This document shows, one piece after another, positions 34,886 to 43,159 of a DNA stretch of 64,000 nucleotides; position 1 is the stretch's first letter; each line of letters starts with the position of its first letter. The notes under the pieces were generated by a model. That model ran no database searches, had not been told where the DNA came from, and saw only the letters and a list, made by a program, of their open reading frames with translations. Made by a program: the position numbers and the translations under genes. Source of the DNA: CAVTWS01 sp964390555 (lineage in GTDB: Bacteria; Actinomycetota; Acidimicrobiia; Acidimicrobiales; SHLQ01); NCBI GenBank assembly GCA_964390555.1, contig CAYMJU010000125.1:1-64000 (forward strand). Reading direction: 5' to 3'.

Positions 34886-34920
34886 TGGGGGCCGCGCAAC
34901 GCTAGATCCATCGAGGCTGG

Positions 34921-35376
34921 CTAACGGACCGTGGCGTCGTAGCCCTCGGCGAGACGTTTCACCGAGGGCGGCAGGCGACCCGAGACCAGATCGGCGAAGG
35001 TCACCTCGTCGAGCACGGACCGAAGAGCCTGTCGCATCGCCTTCCACACATCGACGAGGTGCTCGGCAGCTCCCACGTATCCGGTGTCGTTGAGGCTCAA
35101 CTCGTGGACGTTGGCCAGCGGCCCATCGAGGACGCGGATCACCTCACCGATGGTAAGTTCTGCCGGCTCGCGGTCGAGCCAGAACCCACCCTCGGCGCCA
35201 CGCTGGCTGCGCAGGATCCTGGCCGCCCGTAGATCACGGAGGATGTCGAGCAGGTACTTCGGTGGAATCGACTGGGCCTCGGCGATGTCGTCGGCCCGCA
35301 CCGGGACCTGCTGCTCGGCCGCCGCCAGGTGGGCCACCGCTCGGATCGCGTAATCGGTTCGGGCGGAGAGGCGCAC
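34921..35376 (-). CDS. Rrf2 family transcriptional regulator (cysteine-free, CymR-like)
   Basis: A 151-residue winged-helix regulator beginning MRLSARTDYAIRAVAHLAA at GTG 35376, the normal Rrf2 start. The recognition region is SIPPKYLLDILRDLRAARILRSQRGAEGGFWLDREPAELTIGEVIRVLDG. It contains no cysteine, so unlike IscR or NsrR it cannot bind an Fe-S cluster; it resembles CymR, which controls sulfur metabolism through cysteine synthase. Being immediately upstream of cysD-cysNC, it probably represses sulfate assimilation. Confidence 0.82.
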   Translation of the reverse strand: MRLSARTDYAIRAVAHLAAAEQQVPVRADDIAEAQSIPPKYLLDILRDLRAARILRSQRGAEGGFWLDREPAELTIGEVIRVLDGPLANVHELSLNDTGYVGAAEHLVDVWKAMRQALRSVLDEVTFADLVSGRLPPSVKRLAEGYDATVR

Positions 35377-35465
35377 CACCTCAGTCTGGCCCAGACCTGC
35401 CAACATGTCGCGGTGGCCGATCTGCTCTCGCTCGCCGATGGGCGAGGACTAGCCGTCGAGGTCGG

Positions 35466-35798
35466 TCACGGGCCCGGTATTGGAGGCGTTCCACCTAGGC
35501 CGACACCCCAAACCTCCAAGACGAAGGCCCCAACGACGCAGGTGACGGCCAGCGCGATGAGCCCCCACCGTGTGCCCTCCAACCGCCAGCCGATCCGCGC
35601 GTCAAGCGAGATTCGACCCGGTCCAATGAACGCGACAGAGATGGCGGCTACGAAGTAACCGAGCGAGAACTCGAATCCGCCGGCAGTCGCGTTGCCGAAA
35701 AGTCCCCCGTCCCACTGTGGACCGGCGATGAATTGGAGCACGATTCCCGCCGCGGCTGCGGCGCCAAGGGGCGTGACGATCCCGACGATCAGCGACAC
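35466..35798 (-). pseudogene. DoxX-like protein, C-terminal fragment
   Basis: From GTG 35798, about 110 residues match the second half of DoxX/DoxD membrane proteins: VGIVTPLGAAAAAGIVLQFIAG, ATAGGFEFSLGYFVAAISVAFIGPGRISLDARIG and two further hydrophobic helices. The first two transmembrane helices of the family, with the conserved RxxxGxxFxxxGxxK region, are missing; the upstream frame to 35900 is arginine-rich and not DoxX-like. So the gene is truncated, or the real start was lost by a frameshift. Confidence 0.55.
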
Positions 35799-35898
35799 TG
35801 GAACACCCGGCCGACGGCGGCTGCTGGGGTTGTCCCCACCGACGCGACACCGGGACGCTCCATGGTTCGCCGGTAAAGGCTCGTCGTACCGTCGCCGC

Positions 35899-36096
35899 AT
35901 GCAGACGAACTCGCTCCACCACCGCTTCGCACATCACCACATGACGGTCGGGCTCCTGGTCACCGTCATCGCCGTCGTCGCTCTCGCCGTGGCCCACTCG
36001 GGAGCACCTGGTGGGTGCCGGTCGGCACAGCAACTCGGCAACGTGGCGTGTGCGCTCCGGGGACTCACCGAAACCGCGATCGAACCAACGACATGA
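35899..36096 (+). CDS. Small single-pass membrane protein (65 aa)
   Basis: MQTNSLHHRFAHHHMTVGLL... has a histidine-rich start, one hydrophobic helix (TVGLLVTVIAVVALAVA) and an external tail with two cysteines (GGCRSAQ, NVACALR). Its stop TGA overlaps the ATG of the sensor kinase (ATGA), supporting translation and a link with that two-component system. No family recognised. The histidine-rich start might bind metal; this is a guess. Confidence 0.5.
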   Translation: MQTNSLHHRFAHHHMTVGLLVTVIAVVALAVAHSGAPGGCRSAQQLGNVACALRGLTETAIEPTT

Positions 36097-37430
36097 TGGA
36101 GGCGATGGCCCGCCGCCGGCACCCACACCGTGACCGCCCGTTTCGCCGCGCCGTCCACGAGTCGTTCAGCCTGGCGATGCTTCGCCGCATGGCCTACGCG
36201 CTCGTGTCGCTGGGAACCGGGATCGTCTCGTTCACTCTCGTGGTCGTGGGTATGTCGGTCGCCGGCGGCACGATGGTGACCCTTGTCGGCTTCCCCCTGC
36301 TCTGGCTCACTTACCTCGTGATCGACGGCCTTGTGGTCGTCGATCGGCAGATCCTGCTGTGGGGATCGGGTCGACACATCTTGCTCGCCCCTCACCGGGC
36401 GGCGACTGGCGGATGGTTTCGCCGCCTCTGGGCCCGCACCGTCGATCCGGTCACCTGGCGCCGCGCCGTGTACCTGCTGGCGCAGCTGCCCGCCGGAAGT
36501 CTGATGTTCACCGTCGCCGTCGCCGGGTGGTCGGTACCAGTGGCGCTGTTGCTGGCACCGTTCGCCGACGAGGTCGACGGCAGTCAGCCCGATTGGCTCG
36601 ACGGTTTCGTCGGCGAACCGATCACCCTGATCGCCTACCTCCCGATCGCGCTCGTCGCCGCGACGATCGGTGCGTGGGCGATACGGGCTGTGGTCGAGGC
36701 GAACGCCGGGCTCGCCCGCGCCCTGCTCGGTCCCACTTCCTCGGATCGGCGTCGAGCCCTCGAGGCGCAGATCGCCGAACAGACCACTCGCCGAGAGCAG
36801 GCCGTGGCGTCGGGAATGAGCGACCGCCAACGCATCGAGCGCGACCTCCACGACGGAGCCCAGGCTCGGCTCGTCGCGTTGGCGATGGAGCTCGGCCGGA
36901 CGCGCGAAAGGCTCGACGATGAGGTCGCCGCCGCCGACCCAACGGTCGCCCGTCAAGCCATCGAACGGGCCCACGAGCAGGCCAAGCAGGCCCTGGCCGA
37001 AGTGCGCGACCTGGCCCGGGGTATCCACCCGGCGATCCTGACAGACCGTGGCCTCGACGCGGCGGTGTCGTCGCTGGTCGCCGCGTCGCCGGTGCCCGTC
37101 GAGGTCTCGGTATCGCTTCCCGACCGGCTACCGCCCACGGTCGAGTCGGCGGCGTACTACGTGATCGCCGAGTCGCTCACCAACATCGCCCGGCACTCAC
37201 ACGCGACCAGCGCGTCGCTCCAGATCACCGGTGACTCGACCGCGCTCACCGTCGAGATCCACGACGACGGACGCGGCGGAGCCGACGCGGCGTCGGGGAC
37301 CGGGCTCGCCGGGCTCGCCGCCCGCACCGCGGCGGTGGGCGGGGTGTTCCAGTGCACGAGCCCGGCCGGTGGACCTACGGTGGTTCGGATGATGGTGCCA
37401 CTTGCGTCGCCGGGAATCGCCCAGCAGTGA
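36093..37430 (+). CDS. Sensor histidine kinase, NarL/DesK type
   Basis: A 445-residue membrane kinase. Several hydrophobic segments (VSLGTGIVSFTLVVVGMSVA, MVTLVGFPLLWLTYLVI, LAQLPAGSLMFTVAVAG) form a 'sensor' membrane domain; the HisKA_3 phosphoacceptor is DRQRIERDLHDGAQARLVAL (His near residue 255) and the ATPase has ESLTNIARHSHATSA and DDGRGGADAASGTGLAGLAAR. ATG 36093 overlaps the upstream small gene; downstream it overlaps the response regulator (GTGA). The signal is unknown. Confidence 0.87.
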   Translation: MMEAMARRRHPHRDRPFRRAVHESFSLAMLRRMAYALVSLGTGIVSFTLVVVGMSVAGGTMVTLVGFPLLWLTYLVIDGLVVVDRQILLWGSGRHILLAPHRAATGGWFRRLWARTVDPVTWRRAVYLLAQLPAGSLMFTVAVAGWSVPVALLLAPFADEVDGSQPDWLDGFVGEPITLIAYLPIALVAATIGAWAIRAVVEANAGLARALLGPTSSDRRRALEAQIAEQTTRREQAVASGMSDRQRIERDLHDGAQARLVALAMELGRTRERLDDEVAAADPTVARQAIERAHEQAKQALAEVRDLARGIHPAILTDRGLDAAVSSLVAASPVPVEVSVSLPDRLPPTVESAAYYVIAESLTNIARHSHATSASLQITGDSTALTVEIHDDGRGGADAASGTGLAGLAARTAAVGGVFQCTSPAGGPTVVRMMVPLASPGIAQQ

Positions 37431-38074
37431 GGGTGCTCATCGCCGAGGACTCGGTGCTGCTACGAGACGGGCTCACCCGATTGTTGGAGGACCGCGGCCA
37501 CGAGGTCGTGGCCGCGGTCGCTGACGGCAATGGGATCGTTCCGGCCTTTGCGGAACACCGGCCCGACGCTTGTGTGCTCGACGTGCGCATGCCGCCGAGC
37601 CACACCGACGAGGGACTCCGCGCCGCCCTCGAGATTCGGCGCCGCTGGCCGGGGTCGCCGCTGCTGGTGCTGTCCCAGTACGTCGAGGAGCGCTACGCCA
37701 TCGAATTGTTGAGCGACGGCCAGGGAGGGCTCGGCTACCTGTTGAAGGACCGGCTGGCCGAGACCCGCGAGTTCACCGAAGCCCTCGACGGGGTGGCGGC
37801 GGGCGGCACCGCTCTCGACCCCGATGTCGTGCGCCAGATCTTCGCCCGCCACCGGCCGCGTCCGATCGACTCGCTCACACCGCGCGAGCGTGAGGTGCTC
37901 ACGCTGATGGCCGAGGGACGCTCGAACGCCGCCATCGCCCGGCGACTGGTCGTGAGCGACGGCGCAATCGAGAAGCACGTGTCGTCGATCTTCGCCAAGC
38001 TCGCGCTCGAACCCTCGACCGACGACCACCGCCGGGTCCTCGCCGTGCTCCAATGGGTCCAAGCGGCCTCGTAA
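37427..38074 (+). CDS. LuxR/NarL-type response regulator
   Basis: A 215-residue regulator starting at GTG 37427 (VRVLIAEDSVLLRDGLTRLL), overlapping the kinase stop. Receiver domain with the phosphoacceptor Asp in DACVLDVRMPP and a Lys in YLLKDR; DNA-binding domain with LTPREREVLTLMAEGRSNAAIARRLVVSDGAIEKHVSSIFAKL. Cognate partner of the adjacent kinase. The targets are not evident. Confidence 0.9.
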   Translation: MRVLIAEDSVLLRDGLTRLLEDRGHEVVAAVADGNGIVPAFAEHRPDACVLDVRMPPSHTDEGLRAALEIRRRWPGSPLLVLSQYVEERYAIELLSDGQGGLGYLLKDRLAETREFTEALDGVAAGGTALDPDVVRQIFARHRPRPIDSLTPREREVLTLMAEGRSNAAIARRLVVSDGAIEKHVSSIFAKLALEPSTDDHRRVLAVLQWVQAAS

Positions 38075-38085
38075 GGTTGCCCGCG

Positions 38086-38883
38086 ATGCGCCACGCGATA
38101 TTCATCGCCCCGTTCGGTCCGCTGTCCGACCCTCACCGGCTGACCACGGTGGCCGAGGCGGCCGAAGCTCACGGCTGGGACGGCGTGTTCCTCTGGGACC
38201 ACATGCTCCGGCCCCGCGCCGAGACACTTGACATCGCCGACACGTGGGTGTCCCTCGCCGCCATGGCCGTGGCGACCGACCGGATCGCCCTCGGCCCGAT
38301 GGTCACGCCGATCACCCGTCGTCGACCCCAGAAGCTGGCCCGCGAGGCGGCGACGCTCGATCACCTGAGCGGCGGGCGCGTGATCCTCGGCCTCGGCCTC
38401 GGTGTCGACTCCGGCCGGGAGCTCACCGCGTTCGGCGAGATCGGCGATGCCCGGGTACGGGCCTCGCGCCTCGACGAGGGTGCCGCTCTGCTCAGCGCGC
38501 TCTGGACTGGTGAGGAGGTCGTCCACCGGGGCGAGCACTTCACGGCTGACGGCGTGATCCTGCGCCCCCGACCCGTGCAGCAACCCCGCATCCCGCTGTG
38601 GTTCGCAGCGCGAGGCGACGCGCTCGCGCCCGTGCGCCGAGCGGCGCGCTACGACGGCTTGTTCCCGATCGACGTCGGCGCCGACCAGTACGCCCGGATG
38701 ATCGACGTCGTTCGGGCCGAGCGCGGCACGCTCGACGGTTTCGACGTCGCCGTACGGGTCGAGCCCGGCGACCCGACGCCTGGATGGGCGCTCGAAACAG
38801 CGACCTGGACGCTCCACGGGTTCGGCCCGGTCGAGCCGGCCGACCGCGTGCTCGCCGTGATCACCGCCGGCCCGCCGACGTGA
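38086..38883 (+). CDS. LLM class flavin/F420-dependent oxidoreductase
   Basis: A 265-residue luciferase-like enzyme from ATG 38086 (MRHAIFIAPFGPLSDPHRLTTVAEAAE). Core motifs are GPMVTPITRRRPQKLAREAATLDHLSGGRVILGLGLG (the cofactor-binding strand region) and RASRLDEGAALLSALWTGEEVVHRGEHF. This is typical of F420- or FMN-using members of the family. It follows the response regulator by 11 bp and may be part of that operon. The substrate is unknown. Confidence 0.84.
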   Translation: MRHAIFIAPFGPLSDPHRLTTVAEAAEAHGWDGVFLWDHMLRPRAETLDIADTWVSLAAMAVATDRIALGPMVTPITRRRPQKLAREAATLDHLSGGRVILGLGLGVDSGRELTAFGEIGDARVRASRLDEGAALLSALWTGEEVVHRGEHFTADGVILRPRPVQQPRIPLWFAARGDALAPVRRAARYDGLFPIDVGADQYARMIDVVRAERGTLDGFDVAVRVEPGDPTPGWALETATWTLHGFGPVEPADRVLAVITAGPPT

Positions 38884-38896
38884 CCGGCCGAGTGCG

Positions 38897-39727
38897 CTAC
38901 AGCACCGTCGAGGTGACGTTGACGCGGCCGACCTCGCGGCGCTGGGGGTAGTGGTCGGCGACGGCGTAGTGCATGGTGCAGCGCTCGTCCCACAGCACGA
39001 CATCGCCGACGGTCCACGACAGCCGGACCTGGAGATTCGGGCTCTCGCAGTGCGCGAACAGCGAGTCGAGCAGGGCGCGGCTGGCGTCGGCGGGCAGACC
39101 GACGATCGACCGGGTGAACCCCCGGTTCACATAGAGGTACCGGCGACCGGTGACCGGGTGCGTCGCCACGACCGGGTGTTCGGCCCCCGGCACCAACTCG
39201 GCGGCCCTATCGGTGGTGCCGTCGCCGCCCTTCGATCGGAACGCCTTGCCCTCGCCCATGTCGTGCCATGCCCGCAGCGCATCGACGACGGACTTGGTGG
39301 TGTCGGACAACCGGTCGTAGGCCAGCGCCATGTTGGTGAAGATGGTGTCGCCCCCGACCTCGGGACGCTCGATCATGCGCAGCATGCCGAACGTCGGCGG
39401 CGCCGGGTCCCAACTCACGTCGGTGTGGAACTGGTCCTGGAACGGGGGGTGATCGACGTCATCGACGATGTGCCCGACGGACGGATCGGTCCGGCCCATC
39501 ACTCGTCCGAGCGGATGCACGTAGAAGTCACCGAACGCGAGTGCCGCCCGGAGGTGGGCAGCGTCGTCAAGATCCTGGCCCGGGAACACCAGCACCTGGT
39601 GCTCCATCAACAAGTCGTGGATGACGTCGCGCATCGCATCGTCGATGGCGCTGAGGTCGTGCCCCTCTGTTCGCGCACCCAACGCGCCGCTCAGCCGGGT
39701 GATCGCAGTCGTTGGCGTGGTCGTCAC
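38897..39727 (-). CDS. TauD/TfdA family Fe(II)/2-oxoglutarate dioxygenase
   Basis: A 276-residue dioxygenase that hydroxylates a substrate using 2-oxoglutarate and O2; TauD acts on taurine and TfdA on 2,4-D. The iron triad shows as FHTDVSWDPAPPTFGML (His, Asp) and TMHYAVADHYPQRREVGR (His plus 2-oxoglutarate arginine). LVPGAEHPVVATHPVTGRRYLYVNRGF is also family-typical. GTG 39727. It converges with the LLM enzyme gene. The substrate cannot be told, and no transporter is next to it. Confidence 0.86.
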   Translation of the reverse strand: MTTTPTTAITRLSGALGARTEGHDLSAIDDAMRDVIHDLLMEHQVLVFPGQDLDDAAHLRAALAFGDFYVHPLGRVMGRTDPSVGHIVDDVDHPPFQDQFHTDVSWDPAPPTFGMLRMIERPEVGGDTIFTNMALAYDRLSDTTKSVVDALRAWHDMGEGKAFRSKGGDGTTDRAAELVPGAEHPVVATHPVTGRRYLYVNRGFTRSIVGLPADASRALLDSLFAHCESPNLQVRLSWTVGDVVLWDERCTMHYAVADHYPQRREVGRVNVTSTVL

Positions 39728-39796
39728 GAACGCCGATCGTACCCGCGGCGGTCGGTGGCGCAGCTGGGCGACGGCCGGAGGCCGCGGATCGGCCGG

Positions 39797-40342
39797 TCAA
39801 TTAGCGACGATGACGCCGCAAGCGATTCTGCCTCCACTGTTACCGGTCGGGTCGGTCACGCCGTCGTCGAAAAGGGCGTGGATCACCAGTGCGCTGCCGC
39901 TGGTGTCGAACACCGTGACGGGCCCCTCGGACAGCGTCGCCCGGTCGGTCGAGGCGTTCAGCCGGCCGCGACCGGCAACGTTCACGTCCATGTTCGGCAG
40001 GTCACCGTTGTGCGAGCCGTGGGCTGCACCGCCCGGATTGTGGTGCCCGCCGGCATCCGCGAACGGTGTGCAATCGCCAACGGCGTGGATGTGGATGCCG
40101 TGCTGGCCGGCCGTCAACGCGTCGACCTTTACGTTCACGTGCACGCGGCCAGTGGCGTCCTCGGTGAACTGGGCGGTACCGACCTCGTTTCCGTTGAGGT
40201 CACGTAGCACGGCAGTCGCATGCTGCGCACCGTCGCTTCCGTCGGCCGCGACCGCGAGCCCGGCGCCGAGGGTCAATGCCCCCGCGACGACGACTCCCGC
40301 TGCGGCTCGTGTGGCTCGGATCTTGTTTCGACGCTCGCCCAT
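39797..40342 (-). CDS. sodC: Superoxide dismutase [Cu-Zn]
   Basis: A 181-residue secreted Cu,Zn-SOD. Residues 1-33 (RATRAAAGVVVAGALTLGAG) form a signal peptide. Copper ligands are in QHGIHIHAVGDC and the zinc loop is GGHHNPGGAAHGSHNGDLPNM; the conserved end is HALFDDGVTDPTGNSGGRIACGVI with one Cys of the disulphide (the other in GDC). It protects the envelope from superoxide. Followed by the divergent decarboxylase-fold gene at 40433. Confidence 0.92.
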   Translation of the reverse strand: MGERRNKIRATRAAAGVVVAGALTLGAGLAVAADGSDGAQHATAVLRDLNGNEVGTAQFTEDATGRVHVNVKVDALTAGQHGIHIHAVGDCTPFADAGGHHNPGGAAHGSHNGDLPNMDVNVAGRGRLNASTDRATLSEGPVTVFDTSGSALVIHALFDDGVTDPTGNSGGRIACGVIVAN

Positions 40343-40432
40343 GTCGGCCTCCCGTGGTTGATGTTCAGGTGAACACCCCGTCTGTCGCGCCGCGACCCCC
40401 AGACGGTTCGGCGCGGTGTGGCAATATTCGGC

Positions 40433-41209
40433 ATGACCGACGGCACCTCAGTCCGCACCAATCCCGGCGAGATATCGGGCTGGCCCAAGCTCCAGCTCGT
40501 CTACCGCACCGACCCGACGTGCATCGCCGATCTACTCCCCCCGGGCATCACGCCGGGCGCCAACCCGCACGTGTACGTGAACATCTACTGCGTGCCGGTC
40601 CTCGGGGAACCGGAGTACGGCGTGAGCACCAAGGTCGAGGCCGACTTCGACGGCAAAGCCGGCTATTACTCGCTCGGCCTCGGAATCGACCAGGAGTCGG
40701 CGATCTTCATCAGCCAGGAGCTCAACGGCCAGCCGAAGTTCCCGTGCTCGATCCGGTTCTTCCGGTTGGGCGATCACGTCGAAGCGTCGTGCACGCACCA
40801 GGGCTACACCTTCGTCGAGTTCCGCGGCGACGTGTCCGGCCCCGCTCCTCTCCCCACTGAGGAGTGGGACGAGAACGAGTGGTGGATCAAGTCGTCGCGC
40901 GCTATCGGCGGCGTCGAGAAGAGCTACGACTTCCCGCCCCACGTGGTGCGCGTCCACAGCCGCAACCGGGCCGACTTCGGCGAAACGGTCGACGGCACGC
41001 TGCTCCTGCGCGACAGCCCCTGGGATCCCTACACCGAGCTGTTGCCGATGCGTCAACAGATCTCGGCGAGCCTCATGACCATCACCCAGACCCACCGCGA
41101 GATCACCAACGCAGGGCCGCTCGACCCGATCGCCTTCTGGCCCTACGCCGACACGATCAGCGGCTCCCGCTGGCCCGGCGAGCGCGGCGCCCCCCGCCGC
41201 CGAAGGTGA
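40433..41209 (+). CDS. Acetoacetate decarboxylase-fold family protein
   Basis: A 258-residue protein from ATG 40433 (MTDGTSVRTNPGEISGWPKLQLVYR). It resembles acetoacetate decarboxylase relatives: TDPTCIADLLPPGITPGANPHVYVNIY at the start and QELNGQPKFPCSIRFFRL in the middle, with a lysine where the Schiff-base region of ADC lies. Many relatives are not true decarboxylases, so the activity is uncertain. A CAATAT box lies upstream. It converges with the phosphoesterase gene. Confidence 0.7.
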   Translation: MTDGTSVRTNPGEISGWPKLQLVYRTDPTCIADLLPPGITPGANPHVYVNIYCVPVLGEPEYGVSTKVEADFDGKAGYYSLGLGIDQESAIFISQELNGQPKFPCSIRFFRLGDHVEASCTHQGYTFVEFRGDVSGPAPLPTEEWDENEWWIKSSRAIGGVEKSYDFPPHVVRVHSRNRADFGETVDGTLLLRDSPWDPYTELLPMRQQISASLMTITQTHREITNAGPLDPIAFWPYADTISGSRWPGERGAPRRRR

Positions 41210-41219
41210 CACTCGGCAG

Positions 41220-41807
41220 CTAGGCGAACGCGGGGTTGGGGAACAGGCCGATGTCGACCTGGTCGGTCGACGTGTCGAGCACCGCGTAGGTGCACTGGCG
41301 ACCGTTGGACTGGTCGCGCGGGTCGCCGGCCGACCCGGGGTTGACCACCAGCGCCCGGCCGACGCGTTCGGCCATCGCCACATGCGTGTGCCCGATGATC
41401 ACGAAATCGGCGTCGACCTCGGCGATCCGGGCCAGTTCCGTCGACCGCGGGTACACGTACTGCGTGTTCGGCGGGCACGGGCTCGCATGGGTCATCAATA
41501 GGCGCTTCCCATCGACGTGCACGTCGATCGTCAGCGGTTGCGCCGCCAACCACGCCACGTTGTCGGGGTTCACGTGAGCGGCTGACCGGGCCCGTTCGCC
41601 GTGGTAGCCGAGCAACACTGTGTCGTGGTTGCCGAGCACGATGCGCGCCTGGCGTTGCCGAAGGATCTCGACCACCTCGTTGTCGAAGCGGTACTCGAAC
41701 ACGACATCACCTGCGCACAACACCTCGTCGACGTCGCCCATCAGCTCCAAAGCCGCGCGGACGGCCGCCGGGTTGCAATGAAGGTCGGAGATGATGCCGA
41801 AACGCAC
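41220..41807 (-). CDS. Metallophosphoesterase (YfcE/PDE-like)
   Basis: A 195-residue calcineurin-like phosphoesterase with all five motifs: FGIISDLHCN, CAGDVVFEYR, LGNHDT, LMTHASPCPP and IGHTHVAM. It probably hydrolyses a phosphodiester or phosphomonoester with two metal ions. Start GTG 41807 (VRFGIISD); the frame runs further upstream into unrelated sequence. Thirteen bases separate it from the amidohydrolase gene on the same strand, suggesting an operon. Confidence 0.87.
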   Translation of the reverse strand: MRFGIISDLHCNPAAVRAALELMGDVDEVLCAGDVVFEYRFDNEVVEILRQRQARIVLGNHDTVLLGYHGERARSAAHVNPDNVAWLAAQPLTIDVHVDGKRLLMTHASPCPPNTQYVYPRSTELARIAEVDADFVIIGHTHVAMAERVGRALVVNPGSAGDPRDQSNGRQCTYAVLDTSTDQVDIGLFPNPAFA

Positions 41808-41820
41808 GGGAGCCAGGGTG

Positions 41821-42663
41821 TCAGGGTCGCGGGGTCGCCGTCGAGCCCGGCTGCAGTTCAGGCCACATGGCGAGTGCCGTGCCGCCGAGATAGGCGTCGG
41901 CCTCCTCCGTTGACAGAAATTCGCACGCTGCCCGCGCCAGCTCGACCAGCTCGGCATAGGTACCCCATTGGGTCTGGCAGAAGTCCGACCCCCACATGAG
42001 CCGGTCGGCGCCGAACTCATCGGCCAGCGACCGCACGGTTCGTGCGGGGTCCGCGACGTGGTGCAGAACGTGCGAGGTGACCTTGAGTCGTAGGTTGGCG
42101 AAGCGCCCCAGGGCGACCAGCGCCTGCCATCCATCGACGGTGTCGAGGTCCACGAATCCGCAGTGGTCGAGGGCGACGGGCGACGGGCGCCGGTCGAGCA
42201 CCGATGCGACCGCGGCCATGCCCTCGGCCATCACGGTGACGACCACCCGAGCGCCGCGCTCGACCGCACGGTCGATGAACGGCCAACCGGAGTCGCGGCC
42301 GAGCCAGGGAGGGTCGGCGCTCGGAATGTCGAACAGACGCACGCCCGATGCACCAGCATCGAGGCAGCCTTCGAGGCATGCGACCGCTGTCGGCGCCGTC
42401 GGGTCGACGACCACGAGCGACGCGAACCGGCCAGGATCGACGCTCGCGGCATCGAGCACATACCGGTTGTCGGTGCCGTAGGCCCCGACCGGCTGGACGA
42501 GAACGCCGCAGTCGACGCCGCACTCACGCTGCAGGCGCGCCAACGCCGCCGCGTCGACCACGCGATCGGTGAGGTACCACGCCCCGTTCGGTAGATCGAC
42601 CGGGGCGAGAGGATACGAAACCCGGTCGATGCTCACCGCGTGCAGGTGAGCATCGACGATCAC
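41821..42663 (-). CDS. Amidohydrolase family protein (TIM-barrel, ACMSD-like)
   Basis: A 280-residue metal-dependent hydrolase or decarboxylase of the amidohydrolase_2 group. Metal motifs are VDAHLHAVS (HxH), PVALDHCGFVD and LMWGSDFCQTQWG; a conserved Asp in WGSD ends strand 8. This layout is shared with aminocarboxymuconate-semialdehyde decarboxylase and lactone hydrolases. GTG 42663. Five bases separate its start from the end of the small antitoxin-like gene upstream. The reaction is unknown. Confidence 0.82.
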   Translation of the reverse strand: MIVDAHLHAVSIDRVSYPLAPVDLPNGAWYLTDRVVDAAALARLQRECGVDCGVLVQPVGAYGTDNRYVLDAASVDPGRFASLVVVDPTAPTAVACLEGCLDAGASGVRLFDIPSADPPWLGRDSGWPFIDRAVERGARVVVTVMAEGMAAVASVLDRRPSPVALDHCGFVDLDTVDGWQALVALGRFANLRLKVTSHVLHHVADPARTVRSLADEFGADRLMWGSDFCQTQWGTYAELVELARAACEFLSTEEADAYLGGTALAMWPELQPGSTATPRP

Positions 42664-42668
42664 GTGGG

Positions 42669-42944
42669 TCAGGTGGCCGCCGGGGCGTCGCCGCTGGCCT
42701 CTTCGGCGTCGCCGCTGGCCGCTTCGGCCGCGGCGTCGGTCTTGTCACCGTCGAGCTTGTCCATGGCCTTGCCGACCGCACCATCGACCTTCTCGAGCTT
42801 GTCGTGGTACTTGCCGCCCGTCTTCTTGTCCACCATGTCGGTGGCCTTGTCGACACCCGCGGCGATCTTGTCACCCGACTTGGCGGCGATGTCGGCCGCC
42901 TTGCCGGCGATCTTGTTCTTCTTCAGCTTGTCCAGCAGGCCCAT
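42669..42944 (-). CDS. Rv0909-type small antitoxin-like protein
   Basis: A 91-residue charged, helical protein: MGLLDKLKKNKIAGKAADIA... with DKATDMVDKKTGGKYHDKLEKV, the conserved core of the actinobacterial 'Rv0909 antitoxin' family (DKA..VDEKTGGKY). The C-terminus is alanine/glutamate-rich with a GDAEEASGDA repeat. A GGAGAG ribosome site precedes the ATG. The typical partner toxin is not next to it; the neighbour downstream is an amidohydrolase. Solo members are common, so a toxin-antitoxin role is uncertain. Confidence 0.65.
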   Translation of the reverse strand: MGLLDKLKKNKIAGKAADIAAKSGDKIAAGVDKATDMVDKKTGGKYHDKLEKVDGAVGKAMDKLDGDKTDAAAEAASGDAEEASGDAPAAT

Positions 42945-43159
42945 GGGACTCTCCTCGGAGTGGGCGACCCCTTAGGTCGCGATCTCGGAGGTGAATGTAT
43001 CGGCTCGGAGCGTCGGCGGGGTCGAAGTGCCCATTGCCCGAGGTTCGTCTCCGCCGCGACAATGCTCGCACTGGCTGGCGCTACGGTTCTGGGCGCGCAC
43101 CGAACCGCGCTCGGTGGCTGGAGCCGACGCGCCACGACGAAGGGATTCGAGAAGACACC

